Assembly: GCA_947561715.1 (NCBI GenBank)
Contig: OX387203.1
Coordinates: forward strand, 1,426,001-1,490,000
Origin: Ascidia mentula
Taxonomy: Eukaryota > Chordata > Ascidiacea > Phlebobranchia > Ascidiidae
Reading direction: 5' to 3'
DNA length: 64,000 nt
Below, one piece after another: positions 1 through 11,066 of this stretch (positions within the stretch are counted from its first letter, which is position 1; each line of letters begins with the position of its first letter). The notes beneath the pieces were generated by a model. It was not told the origin of the DNA. It was given only the letters and a program-made list of their open reading frames with translations, and did not search any database. Position numbers and translations under genes: made by a program.

Positions 1-2111
1 TGCTGCGGATGTTGTTGCAATGGGTGATTAAAATGTCTCGCTATAATTTACGTCCTCAATATCAATTACGCGATGCTCGGTGGTGAAAATTTGGCGATGA
101 CGTTGAGGCACATGTTTTTTTTGTCCCTAATTAAAATATTTTTAGCGCCCTCTGTTGATCTTTAGTGAAATTACTCATTTGGTGGTTACGCAATTTGAAA
201 TCAATTTTATCCGCATGTAACAGACTGGGGGAGTTATGTTCATTGAAATTTCAAACCGCAATCTTAATGGAATTTTGCTTATGGCTCATACCGAACAACT
301 GTTACATTTAACAATACGTTGCTTGTCGAACGAATCATAGGGTAATGTGCAACATGAGCAACAAACCTGTAAATTGTCGTTTTTAATATAAACCAGACCA
401 CATACAAATAACCGTGCAACCAGAACGTGAACTTTAATTGGGCTTGCGTTAACACAGCATGCCTTTTGCGTAAGCATGTCTAAATACTGAAATTTGTGTT
501 TGTCATAAATGGCATTCTGAACGGCTGTGCGTCAATAGGAAGTTGGTTTATTTATGTTCCCACTACAGCACTCAACTATTTATCACCGATATTTCGCGTT
601 GCCACAACATTCACAGGCATTTCAACTGCACGTCACGCAGACGTTGCCCCACATCCCAAACTTTTAATGCGTATACTTCCTATATCGTAAAACGGAGGCC
701 TTAGATTTGCGTCAAACTTTAGCGACAGCAGAAGTGAAACATTTTAAAATGTGAAAGACAAACGTTGTAGGAAATGGAGAAAAAATATTTTGCGCATTCA
801 AAAGTATTTTCGTTGGTTATTTTCCTTGAAGCGCCTAATAGTTTTTACATGACGCACAATATATGTGTAGATGACCACGCCTTGTTGATTATTTAGGGAC
901 AATAACGGAAAATACCGAATAAAACAGTGCGTCACGCAAAATTCAAAACACGCAAAACTTCGCGTGACTGTGACTGTGACTGTGACTGTGACTGCTGTGT
1001 TGGAAGTTTCTTTTAACTGGTTTCGATCTTCCTTAAACCCTTCTGAAAAGAACTCACCAAGTTTTTTACCAGTAAATTTCCACTGCTACAAACTTTTACG
1101 TACTTATTTGAGCATGTTTATCGTCACTGTTTAAATCCACCCAATGCAGTTGTTTGTTACACTGTGGTTTAGTATATTCTTGAAACATTTAAACATACAT
1201 AACGATAACCCTCATAAAATCATTATTTTCTCCATTGTGTCCGATATTGTGGCAGGTTTTCGCCAAACAATCTTTTTACACTTCACTTGTGGTCGTTAGT
1301 AAAGATCGCTGGTGAACCAAATGACCTAATTTGTGACTTTTGCGAATCCAATTACGTGTTGCGCATTTCCATACATACCACGAAAACACGGAGATAAACG
1401 TGATCAAATCTGAAACCTCGGTCATTTTTTGTAACTCTGCCAACTCAAAGCGTATCTCCTCCAAACAACTTCGGAAACTATGTTAAACAACTTGCCTGCC
1501 ACTTTATGTGCCGTAAACATTGCGGAAGCTGCAGAGGTATGCAGGCATCTCTGTAACGTCACGTTAAAATATTGCAGAGCGGAAATAAACAATATTTCCG
1601 CTTATGCTGTTCAACTGTTGAGCGTTGCAGTCAAAACAGTTCAATTCAGCCTATTTAAGCTTAATGGATGGTATAGGCTAAAAGCCCACTGTTCGCCCAT
1701 CCTAAACCCTGCAGAAATGCCATTTGTCATAAGTTGCTATATTTGTCAAAACTCGTGATTTAAAGGCCATTAGAAATTCCCTCAGTAAACGAGCCCATTT
1801 ACAATATCACCAGCAGTGAAACGCACGACCAACGAAACAATACCCTTAACTAGAACCCCAAATATTGACTAATTGTAAATTACTGCCTTACAATTATCAC
1901 ATTCAAATTTCCATTTCATTGCTTTTGTTGTTCACCGCATGTATAAAGTAACCACCTCAAAATTACAGTAGTGTTTTTTTATTCAGTCATATGTACTATG
2001 AATATGCTGTGTATGTTAGGCCATATTATGAATTATATACATCAAGTCAGGGCAAAGTACAGTAAATCAATTATGTATAAAAGCAACATGCATATAATGG
2101 CTTCAAAATCG
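1..2111. other. Intergenic, no gene recognised
   Basis: Only short open frames (60-92 codons) on both strands, with no recognisable motif, no convincing splice-site series and no similarity to the families to the right. A minus-strand AATAAA at 1978-1983 lies about 130 bases past the stop of gene A and is a plausible polyadenylation signal for it. Confidence 0.5.
964..994. repeat. GTGACT hexanucleotide microsatellite
   Basis: Five perfect tandem copies of the hexamer GTGACT. Simple sequence repeat with no associated gene. Confidence 0.9.
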
Positions 2112-3415
2112 TCACACTTCCTTTTTGGATGCATGGACGTTTAGGGCCCCTCCAATAGTTCCGAAAAGGCCTCCGACCCAAGCGCTCCAGTATCCGTACC
2201 CGTACAGCTGTATTGTGGGTCCGAGTAGGGTTTGAGCAAGTGGTATTAGGTTGAGTAAAGTAGATGACAAACCAGTGTAAACTGCAACGGCCACCAGCGT
2301 AAGAATTGCTTAACAAATAACAGAATATCACGAAATGTCGTCCAAACAACTTTTTTTTGGTCAGAAGAGCATTAAATTATGGAGTATTATGCCTGGAAGC
2401 ATCAGCAACAAACTATTAAAATTGGATGTTTTATAGCTGGCTGCTAGTATTTATGTGTTTAAAATTAAAACACTGTCAACATAGCATCCTTAAAATGCTT
2501 TCACTTCTTAACAAAAATCCAACCAAGACTTGTGTTCAAACTAAATTAAAAGTAGTCGCTTTATTTTAGTAACAAACCGCCGGTGATAATGAGACCTCCA
2601 GAGATGTGCAGATGTTTTCTGTTTTTCTTTATTCCAGTGAAGGCAAGGATTATTCCCGGAAGAACCAGTGCCACGGCGAGTAACATTAAAGCAAGGGAGA
2701 TTATATTGACGAGCGGAAAAAAAGCTGAAAGGTATACGTAATAGTGTGTCACTTTACTTTCCCCTGCAAAGCTTTACCTAAATACAACCGAAAAGGGTAG
2801 AAATTAATTTCATACCTTTATGCAATCCGGTATATCGGATATTATTTTCTTGTTGGCAGCTTAAACAAAAACCTACTTTTTTTTTTGCACATATATTGCA
2901 TTGGTGTTTTGCTTTTAGCGCTATCGGTTACCAAGCAGATCCGTTTGGCCATAGTGCGCTCCACCGTGGTTCGTCTCTGTTGTTTAGTACTCAGTATAGG
3001 GTACCCAACAGATCGACGTTGACCGGACAGGTACCACAAAGTGGAATCTAGTGTGCCTGCTAGTGTAAAAGCTAGCACAGTGCCACTGCAACAGCTGCCC
3101 TGATGAGACCTCACAGGTCGAAACAGTGCGTGTACACACCCTGTCTGCAGCTTACCAATATAACCGAGTATTTTATTCAAATTTTAAATTCGACAAGGGC
3201 TGATAAAAATAATATGAAACATAACTTTTTTCGTTGTACTTACAAGCTGGGTAGACAAAGCATTTACTCTGTGCGTTGCAGGTGTAAAAGAGACCATCAT
3301 TGTTGCCAAAGTAACGGAACCAGCTTGGACTGAACGTAGATAGAAGTATGAGCAGAACTGAGAGGAGAGACAAAGCTGTTCCGGCAACAGTTATGCGCTC
3401 CACGTTGGCAAACAT
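2112..3415 (-). CDS. Claudin/PMP22-like four-helix membrane protein (gene A), complete
   Basis: Three exons, 3415-3244, 2724-2578 and 2308-2112, joined by phase-1 introns; 516 nt, 171 aa. Exon 1 encodes helix 1 and the first extracellular loop with the claudin-superfamily pattern W...GLF..C.....C (SPSW, then DGLFYTC, then SKC). Exon 2 encodes helix 2. Exon 3 encodes helices 3 and 4 and a short basic tail ending KKEV. Donors are GTAAGT and GTTTGT; acceptors are TTTCAG and TTGTTAAG. Members of this superfamily are tight-junction or four-helix membrane proteins; the exact role here is unknown. Intron 1 contains half of a hammerhead-bearing foldback element (3001-3165). This is the only complete copy of A: a second exon 1 at 15862-16033 is an orphan made by the tandem duplication. 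Confidence 0.75.
3001..3170. mobile_element. Half foldback element (right arm only) in intron 1 of gene A
   Basis: Matches the right arm of the complete elements at 15490-15779 and 28103-28397. It begins at the central loop and ends at the outer tip (GCTTACCAATAT). The left arm is absent; the sequence to its left (2881-3000) is unrelated. It is the left partner inferred for the unequal crossover that created the 12.6-kb duplication. Confidence 0.75.
3093..3152 (+). ncRNA. Type I hammerhead ribozyme, one stem-I mismatch
   Basis: Same layout as the ribozyme at 28329-28388: core CTGATGA at 3100-3106, stem II GACCT/AGGTC with loop CAC, GAAA, stem III ACAG/CTGT, GUC, then TGCAGCT. Position 3099 is C where the other two plus-strand copies have A, so the stem I pair next to the core is lost. 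It is antisense to gene A. Confidence 0.65.
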
Positions 3416-3747
3416 ATTGCAAGTATTTGATCTTCAATTCCCCTGTCTATAGCTTAGTACGAACACACAGTGCAGACAGTTGGGCAAAATGCACATAAAT
3501 TTGTTGTTAAAAATATTTAACAACAATAACGCAGCCACGCCTATTTCCTGAGCAAAACCCCGTCTTTGTTTCCGTTCTGTTTGCAATTGCGCGAAATCGC
3601 GTTTTTTCACGCCAGAAAATGCCACTAAAACATAACAAATGCTTGTGTGCAGTCTGCAACCTTGCTGTTAATGCTCCCTGTTATTAAAACCTTCTTAGCT
3701 ACTTCAGTCTCTTGAGTAGGGACGAACTATTCATTACACTTCCGCAA

Positions 3748-4010
3748 AAAATGTTTTTATAGTTGTTACACATTGTCAGACTAGACTAAAATTATAGTGA
3801 GCTGCAGACAGGGCCACTATTTCGACCTAATAGGTCTCATCATTGCAGCCAAGGTGCGACTTACATTGATCTAGTCAACTGAATAGCCGGCAAGTCACAC
3901 CATACTTTCACTGATGAGACCTATTAGGTCGAAACAGTGGCCCTGTATGCAGCTCACTATATTTTTATTCTATAGTCCGACAATGTGTAACAACTATAAA
4001 AACATTTTTT
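3748..4010. mobile_element. Foldback element, second hammerhead subfamily, downstream of gene B
   Basis: Long near-perfect inverted repeat. The outer arms read TTTTTATAGTTGTTACACA on the left and their complement on the right (TGTGTAACAACTATAAAAA). The inner arms carry GAGCTGCAGACAGGGCC and hammerhead cores. The loop is around 3850-3900. It starts about 160 bases past the stop of gene B and would lie in or near its 3' untranslated region. Confidence 0.8.
3800..3850 (-). ncRNA. Hammerhead ribozyme with C3 core substitution
   Basis: Read on the minus strand: stem I GGCTGCA pairs with TGCAGC after the cleavage site. The core is ATGATGA where consensus is CTGATGA, so invariant C3 is A. Stem II GACCT/AGGTC, GAAA, stem III ATAG/CTGT and GUC are all present. 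The core change predicts little or no catalysis. The opposite arm (core 3911-3917, plus) has an intact core but a poor stem I and GUA instead of GUC. Confidence 0.6.
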
Positions 4011-4172
4011 GGTCTATTGCTTATATGCACTGAAGTTAATTGCGAAATTATGATTCTACTGCATGACCGCGAAATAAAAGAAAACACTGTATGTAGCGAG
4101 TTATGTACAAGTGTGCAAAACCAATGCCCCTACATGTATATATTTACACACTTAAGCTTCGTAGAAAACGTG

Positions 4173-5736
4173 TTAAACATTTGTAGATCCTGGCTCTTCA
4201 GCTTTTGGAGATTCCGCATCCGTTTTGGGTGGTTCTTCTTCTGTTTTAGGTGGTGGTTGAGCAGTGTGACCTGCTGCATCATGGTTGACCGACCCACCTA
4301 TTATCCCCAGTGTGGCACCAATCCACGTCAGCCAGTAGTTGTATCCGTGAAGGAATCCGGTGCCGACCAACGCGAAAAAGCCGGTGTAAATGGCAAGTCC
4401 AATAATTGCTGACACGCCTGAGAATAAAATAAAAACCCGACTCGGTCATAAATTCGGCGGAAAATAATGGTTGTCTTAACGTGAATTACTGTCACTACCT
4501 AGACACATATAGGAATAACCGTTTTCAAAAATAAGTAAGCTGTCGCCTGACGCATTTCTATTAGCGAAAATATTAACCTTAACATTTTTAATAGGGTCTT
4601 TTTTAGCACATACGATGTACGAAAAAAAGGCAAATCTTAAGTGTGAATTCACTGATCGAACAAGGCAACCTTTTTCATGTACGTGAGTATCGTTAAATAA
4701 AGTCCAGTCCTCTTTTTTGTAGCTTATTCAAAAACAACGAACTTTGTTGTACCTCGAAAAGCATGCAGTTTATATTTTGTGGCAATTTTCGATAAGTTTA
4801 AGGAATTATGCAAAAAATACTGAAAATCATTTTTGCCACGCCAAATATGAATGTTTCCACCAAACTCGGTAACATTATTTCACCAGCTATGCAGAGATCT
4901 AACCTCCTCCAATGAACAAACCCCCTGACGTTTTAAGATGTTTCGGGTTTCCTCTGCATCCCATGAATGCAAGCACTACCCCAGGGATCATCAGAACCAA
5001 AGCAACCAGCATGAACACAAGCGGGATGATGGTAACGAAGCTCCTAACTGAAGGTAAAGGCATAACTCACCGTAACTTTGGATACAGGTATGATTTCTGA
5101 TTATTCACATATAAAGTTAATGAATAATTCATGTTTAATCAAAATAATACACGAACAACTATTATTTGTACGCCGAAACAAAACTGTTGTTTAGAAAATG
5201 AATAAAAAAATACACGCAAGTCGTAAAATGCCTGGGCTGCGATGTCGATACGATAGCTGTGATCGCCAAGTAAGGACCTGCGCAGTGTGGCGATCTTGCC
5301 AATCATGCGATTGCATGAAACATTACTGCGTTGTAAGTGCTTTACAACTTTACATAAGAAACCTAAAGCCAAGATGCTGGACATGTCAAAAAAATGAAAT
5401 TTTAGTATGAAATTCTGTTCAATCAGCACACTTAAAACACAGTAAATTACTGTGTGTGTACCGGTTGCAAACCAACATACTTTTGTTAGTTGGAACAGTC
5501 CACAATTGTACAGCAACATTTTGCAACAGGTTCACCTACATAGCTGTTGAATAAGTTAATTGTCCAGAAAGTATGTGTCATTGCGACTTACGATAAACGA
5601 TGCACGATCGGTTGGGTGGGCACTGGTAAAAAAGTCCGTATCCAGACCGTGGCCAACCAGGGGTGAACGTTGTCACCAGTAAAACCACAATTGATATGCA
5701 TGAAATTACCGTCCCAGCAATATGATGCTCTTCCAT
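4173..5736 (-). CDS. Claudin/PMP22-like four-helix membrane protein (gene B)
   Basis: Exons 5736-5592, 5047-4904 and 4417-4173; phase-1 introns; 534 nt, 177 aa. Exon 1 starts MEEHHIAG, then helix 1 and a loop with TPGW, GLFYQC and SC, the claudin W-GLW-C-C pattern. Exon 2 encodes helix 2. Exon 3 encodes helices 3-4 and a Pro/Glu/Lys-rich tail with a repeated PPKT motif that ends STNV, matching a class I PDZ ligand (T at -2, V at 0). The start is the ATG just before the helix; a TTTCCATCAATCAG acceptor-like stretch lies 5 bases upstream. Gene C is a tandem paralogue 2.7 kb away with the same exon phases. Intron 1 carries an insertion of about 290 bp that gene C lacks. Confidence 0.75.
5215..5505. 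mobile_element. Insertion in intron 1 of gene B, absent from gene C
   Basis: Flanking intron sequence aligns between B (about 5130-5215 and 5505 onward) and C (about 7890-7965), but C lacks this block. Part of it (5245-5340, containing CGATACGATAGCTGTGATCG) recurs after gene F at 29305-29390, so it is a dispersed repeat. I cannot classify it. Confidence 0.6.
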
Positions 5737-6510
5737 TTCGACTGATTGATGGAAAGTTCCTTTTTATTTACCTAGTCGTAAAAACTAGTTTTGCAGAAAA
5801 AGGTTATTCAAGACTTCGTACCTTATTTTCAAGTACTGCAATTGTAATAATTACATCCTCAAACAAATTTTATCAATCGGTTTTAAAATCACTGACCACA
5901 CCATAACCATTGCCTGCTACTACATAGCTTAGTATCAAATAAGCGATGAGAACAACACATTTAAATTTTTAACCATGGTCCTATCATGACAATGTAGTTG
6001 ATGCGTTTATTTTAGATTTTTTGTTAAGTCATGACACGATCTTGTATTATGTTTGCTGTTTATTTAGTCGCGTTTCTGCGAGTCTTCAACACACGATGTT
6101 GTAAATTTTGTGTGATAATTAGGTCGTGGTTTAGTTGTATTAAAGTTATTCGTCTCGTATGAATCTTTTTGCACTAGTTTCTTGTCAACCATTTCTTCGC
6201 TTTAACAGCACGTAATTGAAAAGAAAAGACATTGCCCAATGAAGGTGTTTATTTTTAAACATCTCAACACTTTGAATATGTTGAACATAACATGCATATA
6301 TCGAAGCAGTATCGGTAGAACAAATTTTCAAACAAGTACAACATTCTTCACTTTTGCTGACATCCACCAAAAAGAACTAACGATGTAGTTCAGAACGATA
6401 TCACGTTGGCTATAACGTTAGGAAGTCGTATTAATGATCACCGCAAGCCATATTCATTGACTGCATGCGAAAACGAAAAAAATTAGCAAAGCGATGACGT
6501 TTAGTGTTGT

Positions 6511-6745
6511 TATACATTGTCAGAGTAGACTAAAATTATAGTGAGCTGCAGACAGGGCCACTATTTCGACCTAATAGGTCTCATCATTGCAGCCATGGTG
6601 CGACTTACATTGATCTAGTCAACTGAATAGCCGGCAAGTCACACCATACTTTCACTGATGAGACCTATTAGGTCGAAATAGTGGCCCTGTCTGCAGCTCA
6701 CTATATTTTTATTCTATAGTCTGACAATGTGTAACAACTATAAAA
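6511..6745. mobile_element. Foldback element, second hammerhead subfamily, downstream of gene C
   Basis: Paralogue of 3748-4010, carried by the older B/C duplication. The inverted arms meet around a loop at 6600-6650. The plus-strand core CTGATGA is at 6655-6661 with stem II, GAAA and GUC intact, but stem I pairs over only about two bases. Confidence 0.75.
6544..6594 (-). ncRNA. Hammerhead ribozyme with C3 core substitution
   Basis: Minus strand: 7-bp stem I (GGCTGCA with TGCAGCT, one G-U), core ATGATGA (C3 to A), stem II GACCT/AGGTC, GAAA, stem III and GUC. It has the same lesion as 3800-3850, so the change predates the B/C duplication. Confidence 0.6.
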
Positions 6746-6916
6746 ACATTTTTTGGTCTATTGCTTATATGCACTGAAGTTAATTGCGAAATTATGATTC
6801 TACTGCATGACCGCGAAATAAAAGAAAACACTGTATGTAGCGAGTTATGTACAAGTGTGCAAAACCAATGCCCCTACATGTATATATTTACACACTTAAG
6901 CTTCGTAGAAAACGTT

Positions 6917-8231
6917 TTAAACATTTGTAGATCCTGGCTCTTCAGCTTTTGGAGATTCCGCATCCGTTTTGGGTGGTTCTTCTTCTGTTTTAGGTGGTGG
7001 TTGAGCGGTGTGACCTGCTGCACTGATGTTGACCGACCCACCTATTATTCCCAGTATGGCACCAATCCACGCTAGCCAGTAGCTGTATCCGTCAAGAAAT
7101 AGATAGACAAAATACCCGAACGTGATGAAGCCCGAGAAAATAGCAGCTGCAATAAAGGCTGACACACCTAAGAATAAAATAAAAACCCGACTCAGTTATA
7201 AGTTCGGCAAAAAATAATGGCTCTTAACGTAAATTACTGTCACTACCTAGACACATATAGCAATAACCGTTTTCAAAAATAAGTAAACTGTCGCCGGATG
7301 CATTTCTATTGGCGAAAATATTAACCTTGACGTTGTTTAAAGAAGGTCTTTTTGAGCACATACGATGTACGAAAAAAAGGCAAATCTTAAGTGTGAATTC
7401 ACTGATCAAACAGGGCAACCTTTTTCATGTACGTGAGTATCGTTAAATAAAGTGCAGTCCGCTTTTTTGTAGCTTATTCTAAAGCAACAAACTTTGTTGT
7501 ACCTCGAAAAGCATGCAGTTTATATTTTGTGGCTATTTTCGATAAGTTTAAGGAATTATACAAAAAAATGAAATACATCTTCGCCACGCCAAATATGAAT
7601 GTTTCCACCAAACTCGGTAACATTATTTCACCAGCTATGCAGAGAGCTAACCTCCTCCAATGAACAAACCCCCTGACGTTCTGAGATGTTTCGGGTTTCC
7701 TCTGCATCCCATGAATGCAAGCACTATCCCAGGAATCATCAGAACCAAAGCAACACACATGAACACAAGCGGTATAATGAAAATGAAGCTCCCATCTGGA
7801 TCTAAAGGCATAAAATTAACTCACCGTTACTTCGAGTACAGGTAAGATTTTTGATTATTCAAAGTTTTTGAATAGTTTACGTTTAATCGAAATAGTACAC
7901 GAACAATTATTGTTTGTAGGCCAAAACAAAATGTTTGTTTAGAAAATGCACAAAAAAGTCAACAATTGTACAACAACATTTTGCACACCTAATTAGCTGT
8001 GAACAAGTTGTCCAGAAAGTATGTGTTTTTAAATTGATTAAATTGTATCGATCGGTTGCTGTTCTGTAAAAATCACTGCGACTTACTAAAAACGGTGCAC
8101 GGTTTGTTGGGTTGGCACTGGTAAAAAAGTCCGAATCGGGACCGTAACCAACCAGGGGTGAATGTGGAAACCAGTAAAAACACAATTGATATGCATGAAA
8201 TTACCGTCCCAGCAACATGGTGCTTTTCCAT
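6917..8231 (-). CDS. Claudin/PMP22-like four-helix membrane protein (gene C)
   Basis: Exons 8231-8087, 7795-7652 and 7167-6917; phase-1 introns; 540 nt, 179 aa. Close paralogue of gene B: exon 1 starts MEKHHVAG, with TPGW, GLFYQC and PC in the first loop. Exon 3 holds helices 3-4 and the same Pro/Glu/Lys tail ending STNV. The divergence from B is concentrated around helix 3 (SAFIAAAIFSGF here, SAIIGLAIYTGF in B), while the cytosolic tail is almost unchanged. That suggests constraint or gene conversion on the tail. Confidence 0.75.
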
Positions 8232-10025
8232 TTCGACTGATTGATGGAAAGTTCTTTTTTATTTACCTTATCGTAAAAAAAATTTTCTGCATAAAAAGCA
8301 ATTATAGATTTTACGCTTTATTTTAAAGTACTGTACATCCTCAACACAATTCAAACGGGCTTAAAACTCACTGACCACACCAATGCCTGCTACTACATAG
8401 CTTAGTATCAAATGAGCGATGAGAATGACACAATCAAATTTTTCACCAATGTCCTATCATATATGTCATTTGTATTGACATTGTGGTTGATGCGTTTATT
8501 TTAGATTAAAGTCATGACACGATCTTGTATTGCGTGTGCTGTGTATTTGGCAACCATCAGTATGCTGCAATTATTTAGTGCCCATACATCAATATTTCTT
8601 CATGTATTTTCTTTCGTTCCTTAGTTCAGACTTTGGTTTTGGGCTATTTGTGCAGGAAATAAGCGCTTCAAAAAATCATAAAGTAGAATAAAATAGCCTT
8701 TGTGTATGTGAGTTTAAGTTGGTTTGATATAAGTATTTAAGATTTTCACTCGGCCTGAAATTTTCTGTGTCGCCTGCAGACAGTCTTGGGTTATTTATAT
8801 AATATGCGCAACCTAACAAAGGTGCTTGTCACTACGACAACATAACAAATGCAATGCATTCTGTGGGCGGTTCCTGTCTTTCTGACCACTCCCCCAAAAC
8901 TCCCCTTATTTGGTTTCAGCAATCAATCACTCATAAACGATACTATAAAGTTCGCAAATAAACTTCGTGACTTAACAAACAACCGTAGAGCAATGACAAA
9001 CGTTTCTGCGACCGACGTCATAATGCAAGGGCGGACGCTTCACGTATAATAGGATTTGTTTTTGTATTACGTCATAATGAAATGTTGTCACATGATGTGT
9101 GTTGCAACAAAGAGATAGATCACATGAATTTAATTCAATTATCTCAAATAAGAACTTGAACGCATGAGAACAAAAACACACAAATCATAATGATATTGGG
9201 CACAGCTAAAAACACCTTCAAAACCATAACGGGAGGCGCTTATGTTTAAGGTGATATCACCATTTGCAGTAAGTCGCACTGCAAGTGCACAAAACACACA
9301 GTTGTATGCGAGGCAATAACACTTTTAAACTATAGGTAGAAGAACAAACAATGTAAGAAATGTAAGCGGATATTAATCAGAATTGCTCTTCTGGCACTTA
9401 GTTTCTAACGTGTTTATTGGAAACCAACGTTTCGTCTGCCATCCGGCGAGACTTCTTCAGGGTTAAAAAATAGCAGTAAGCGGATATGACCATATGGACT
9501 ATATTGAGTGTGTAATATGGAATGGCAATATATAAGTGAACGAAATCAATTTTTTTGACAAATAATCCTTGAAGGTTATTTTCTAAAACTATTTGTTATT
9601 TTTGTGTTTCAAGTGATATAGAACAATATTACTTAGATAGGATTATTGTTTTGTTTTTGGATTATTATAGACTTTATAGACTAAACAAACAAACACTGGT
9701 AAAAACTATCAAGCAACAAAGTTAGTGAAATTTTGCAAACAGTGAATATTTTACAGTTCTATGACAATTGCACAAAGTTATGAAATACTTTACAAACAAT
9801 AAAAAAATTGCAAGAACGCTGTTATTTTTTGGAAAATTATACTGCATTTCCATATGAAGACACAAACAAAACTGCATTTGAAAAGTGAACATAGAAGTAT
9901 TCAGTGCATGACAACTCACTTACTATTTGTGCTATCAAAATTATAACAAGTTTTTTGTTCGTTTTATTGTACATTATTTGTCTTTTTCGTTGGACACTTG
10001 GGTCAATGACTTCTGACCACCAGGC
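8232..10025. other. Spacer between genes C and D
   Basis: No gene recognised. From about 9240 it aligns with 12040 onward because D and E arose by tandem duplication. A Penelope-like fragment (9374-9476) is inserted only on this side. Confidence 0.55.
9374..9476 (-). mobile_element. Penelope-like terminal fragment with hammerhead-like core
   Basis: Flanked by the 11-bp direct repeat TAAGCGGATAT (9363-9373 and 9477-9487). The paralogous site near 12174-12184 has a single copy and no insert. On the minus strand it reads CTGAAGA, one extra A, stem GTCT/AGAC, GAAACGTTGG, then ends GCCAGAAGAGCAATT. It shares the TGCTCTTCTGGCA end with the element at 52210-52472. Penelope-like retroelements are known to carry such hammerhead motifs; assignment here rests on motif resemblance. 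Confidence 0.65.
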
Positions 10026-11066
10026 TTAAATGGCTGTAAAACAAAGGTAGTTGTTAAACTGAATATAACATTGTCAAATTTTTTATTGTCCAAGGCATGT
10101 TATAATATGATTAGTACACCAAAATGTAATGTAACTTGGGTACAATTTTAATGAAACTTCCATTGCCGGTCTAATTTCTAAAAACTAGCTTTGTGAACAT
10201 TAAAATAAGTACGCTTAAAGAAAAAATTGATAAAAAACATTTTACATACCCTGGTAGCTACCAAATGTTGATGACCTACACATGCTCAATCCGGCTGTGA
10301 CAAAAGTAACAATGATACCAACACAACATAATCCGAAACTGTAGCCAATGGATTTTTCAACTTGAATTTTTGAATAAAAAACAATGAACAAAGCTGTTCC
10401 AATGGAAGAAAACAGTGCTGCAAATATGTTAAGAATAATGGCCAATTTGTGTAAATGTTTGACATTTTGACGACCACTGTACAAAAATAAATTTGTACAA
10501 AACAAGTGCTGTACTTAAAATAAGTGAATTCACTCAAGTGAAAATTTTATTTGTTATGGGTGAATAAAAGAACTTGAATGCAAGCTGCTGTCAGATGGCC
10601 ACTGTTTTGAATTATAGGTGCAGCTCAATGTGACTCTTTTAGATGATCTAATTCTGACCAGTAAAATTCTCGGCAAGTTAATTTGGTAAATCTTTTATAC
10701 AAACCTGCCAAGATTAGTACAATTGCAGACCTCTTGACTGTGGAAGCATTTTTCCGAGCTACTCCAAACACATACATACAAGTTGCTATGATAACCATTG
10801 CAGCGGATATTGCTTGACATGAAAGTGTGGCTTTTAAATAAGAAGAGCTTTCTGAATAAAAACAGTCAAGTAAAATCTTGTATTAAAGATTAATGATACT
10901 TAATACCTATATGTGTGGTGCAAAATCCAAGAGCACATTCCTGGTACAGACCAGCGTGAAAATCAAGATAGCCCAAGTAATACCAGCATGGTGAAAACAG
11001 TGCAGTCACAGTTAGCCCCAAGGATAAAAAAACCCCAATTGTAATTAACAACCAACTAACATCCAT
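10026..11066 (-). CDS. Claudin/PMP22-like four-helix membrane protein (gene D)
   Basis: Exons 11066-10907, 10851-10705, 10417-10250 and a tiny last exon 10033-10026; phase-1 introns; 483 nt, 160 aa. Exon 1 starts MDVSWLLITIG and carries SPCW, then HAGLYQEC and FC, the claudin W-GLW-C-C pattern. Exon 2 encodes helix 2. Exon 3 begins at the TATTTGCAG acceptor, because the longer upstream frame is interrupted in paralogue E, and encodes helices 3-4. The last exon adds only two residues. If the final donor GTATGT is not used, the frame stops three codons later, so the C-terminus is uncertain. The tail is very short compared with B and C and has no PDZ ligand. Confidence 0.7.

Larger units (their letters stand above)
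5737..6916. other. Spacer between genes B and C
   Basis: No gene seen. It contains the 5' flank of B and, at 6511-6745, a foldback element downstream of C. The frame at 6761-7075 is antisense to C exon 3 and is not counted as a gene. Confidence 0.6.

Noticed and set aside
1480..1758. 92-codon plus-strand frame as a gene
   Set aside because: No motif, no neighbouring exons in phase, no paralogue in the window; length is compatible with chance.
4017..4412. 131-codon plus-strand frame and its copies at 6761, 16635 and 19379
   Set aside because: Antisense to exon 3 of claudin-like genes B and C, which have splice sites and family motifs on the minus strand; no initiation or splice context of its own.
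10242..10505. Starting exon 3 of gene D at the TTTTTGTACAG acceptor just upstream
   Set aside because: It breaks phase with exon 2, and paralogue E has lost that AG and has an in-frame stop there. The internal TTTGCAG acceptor keeps phase in both genes.
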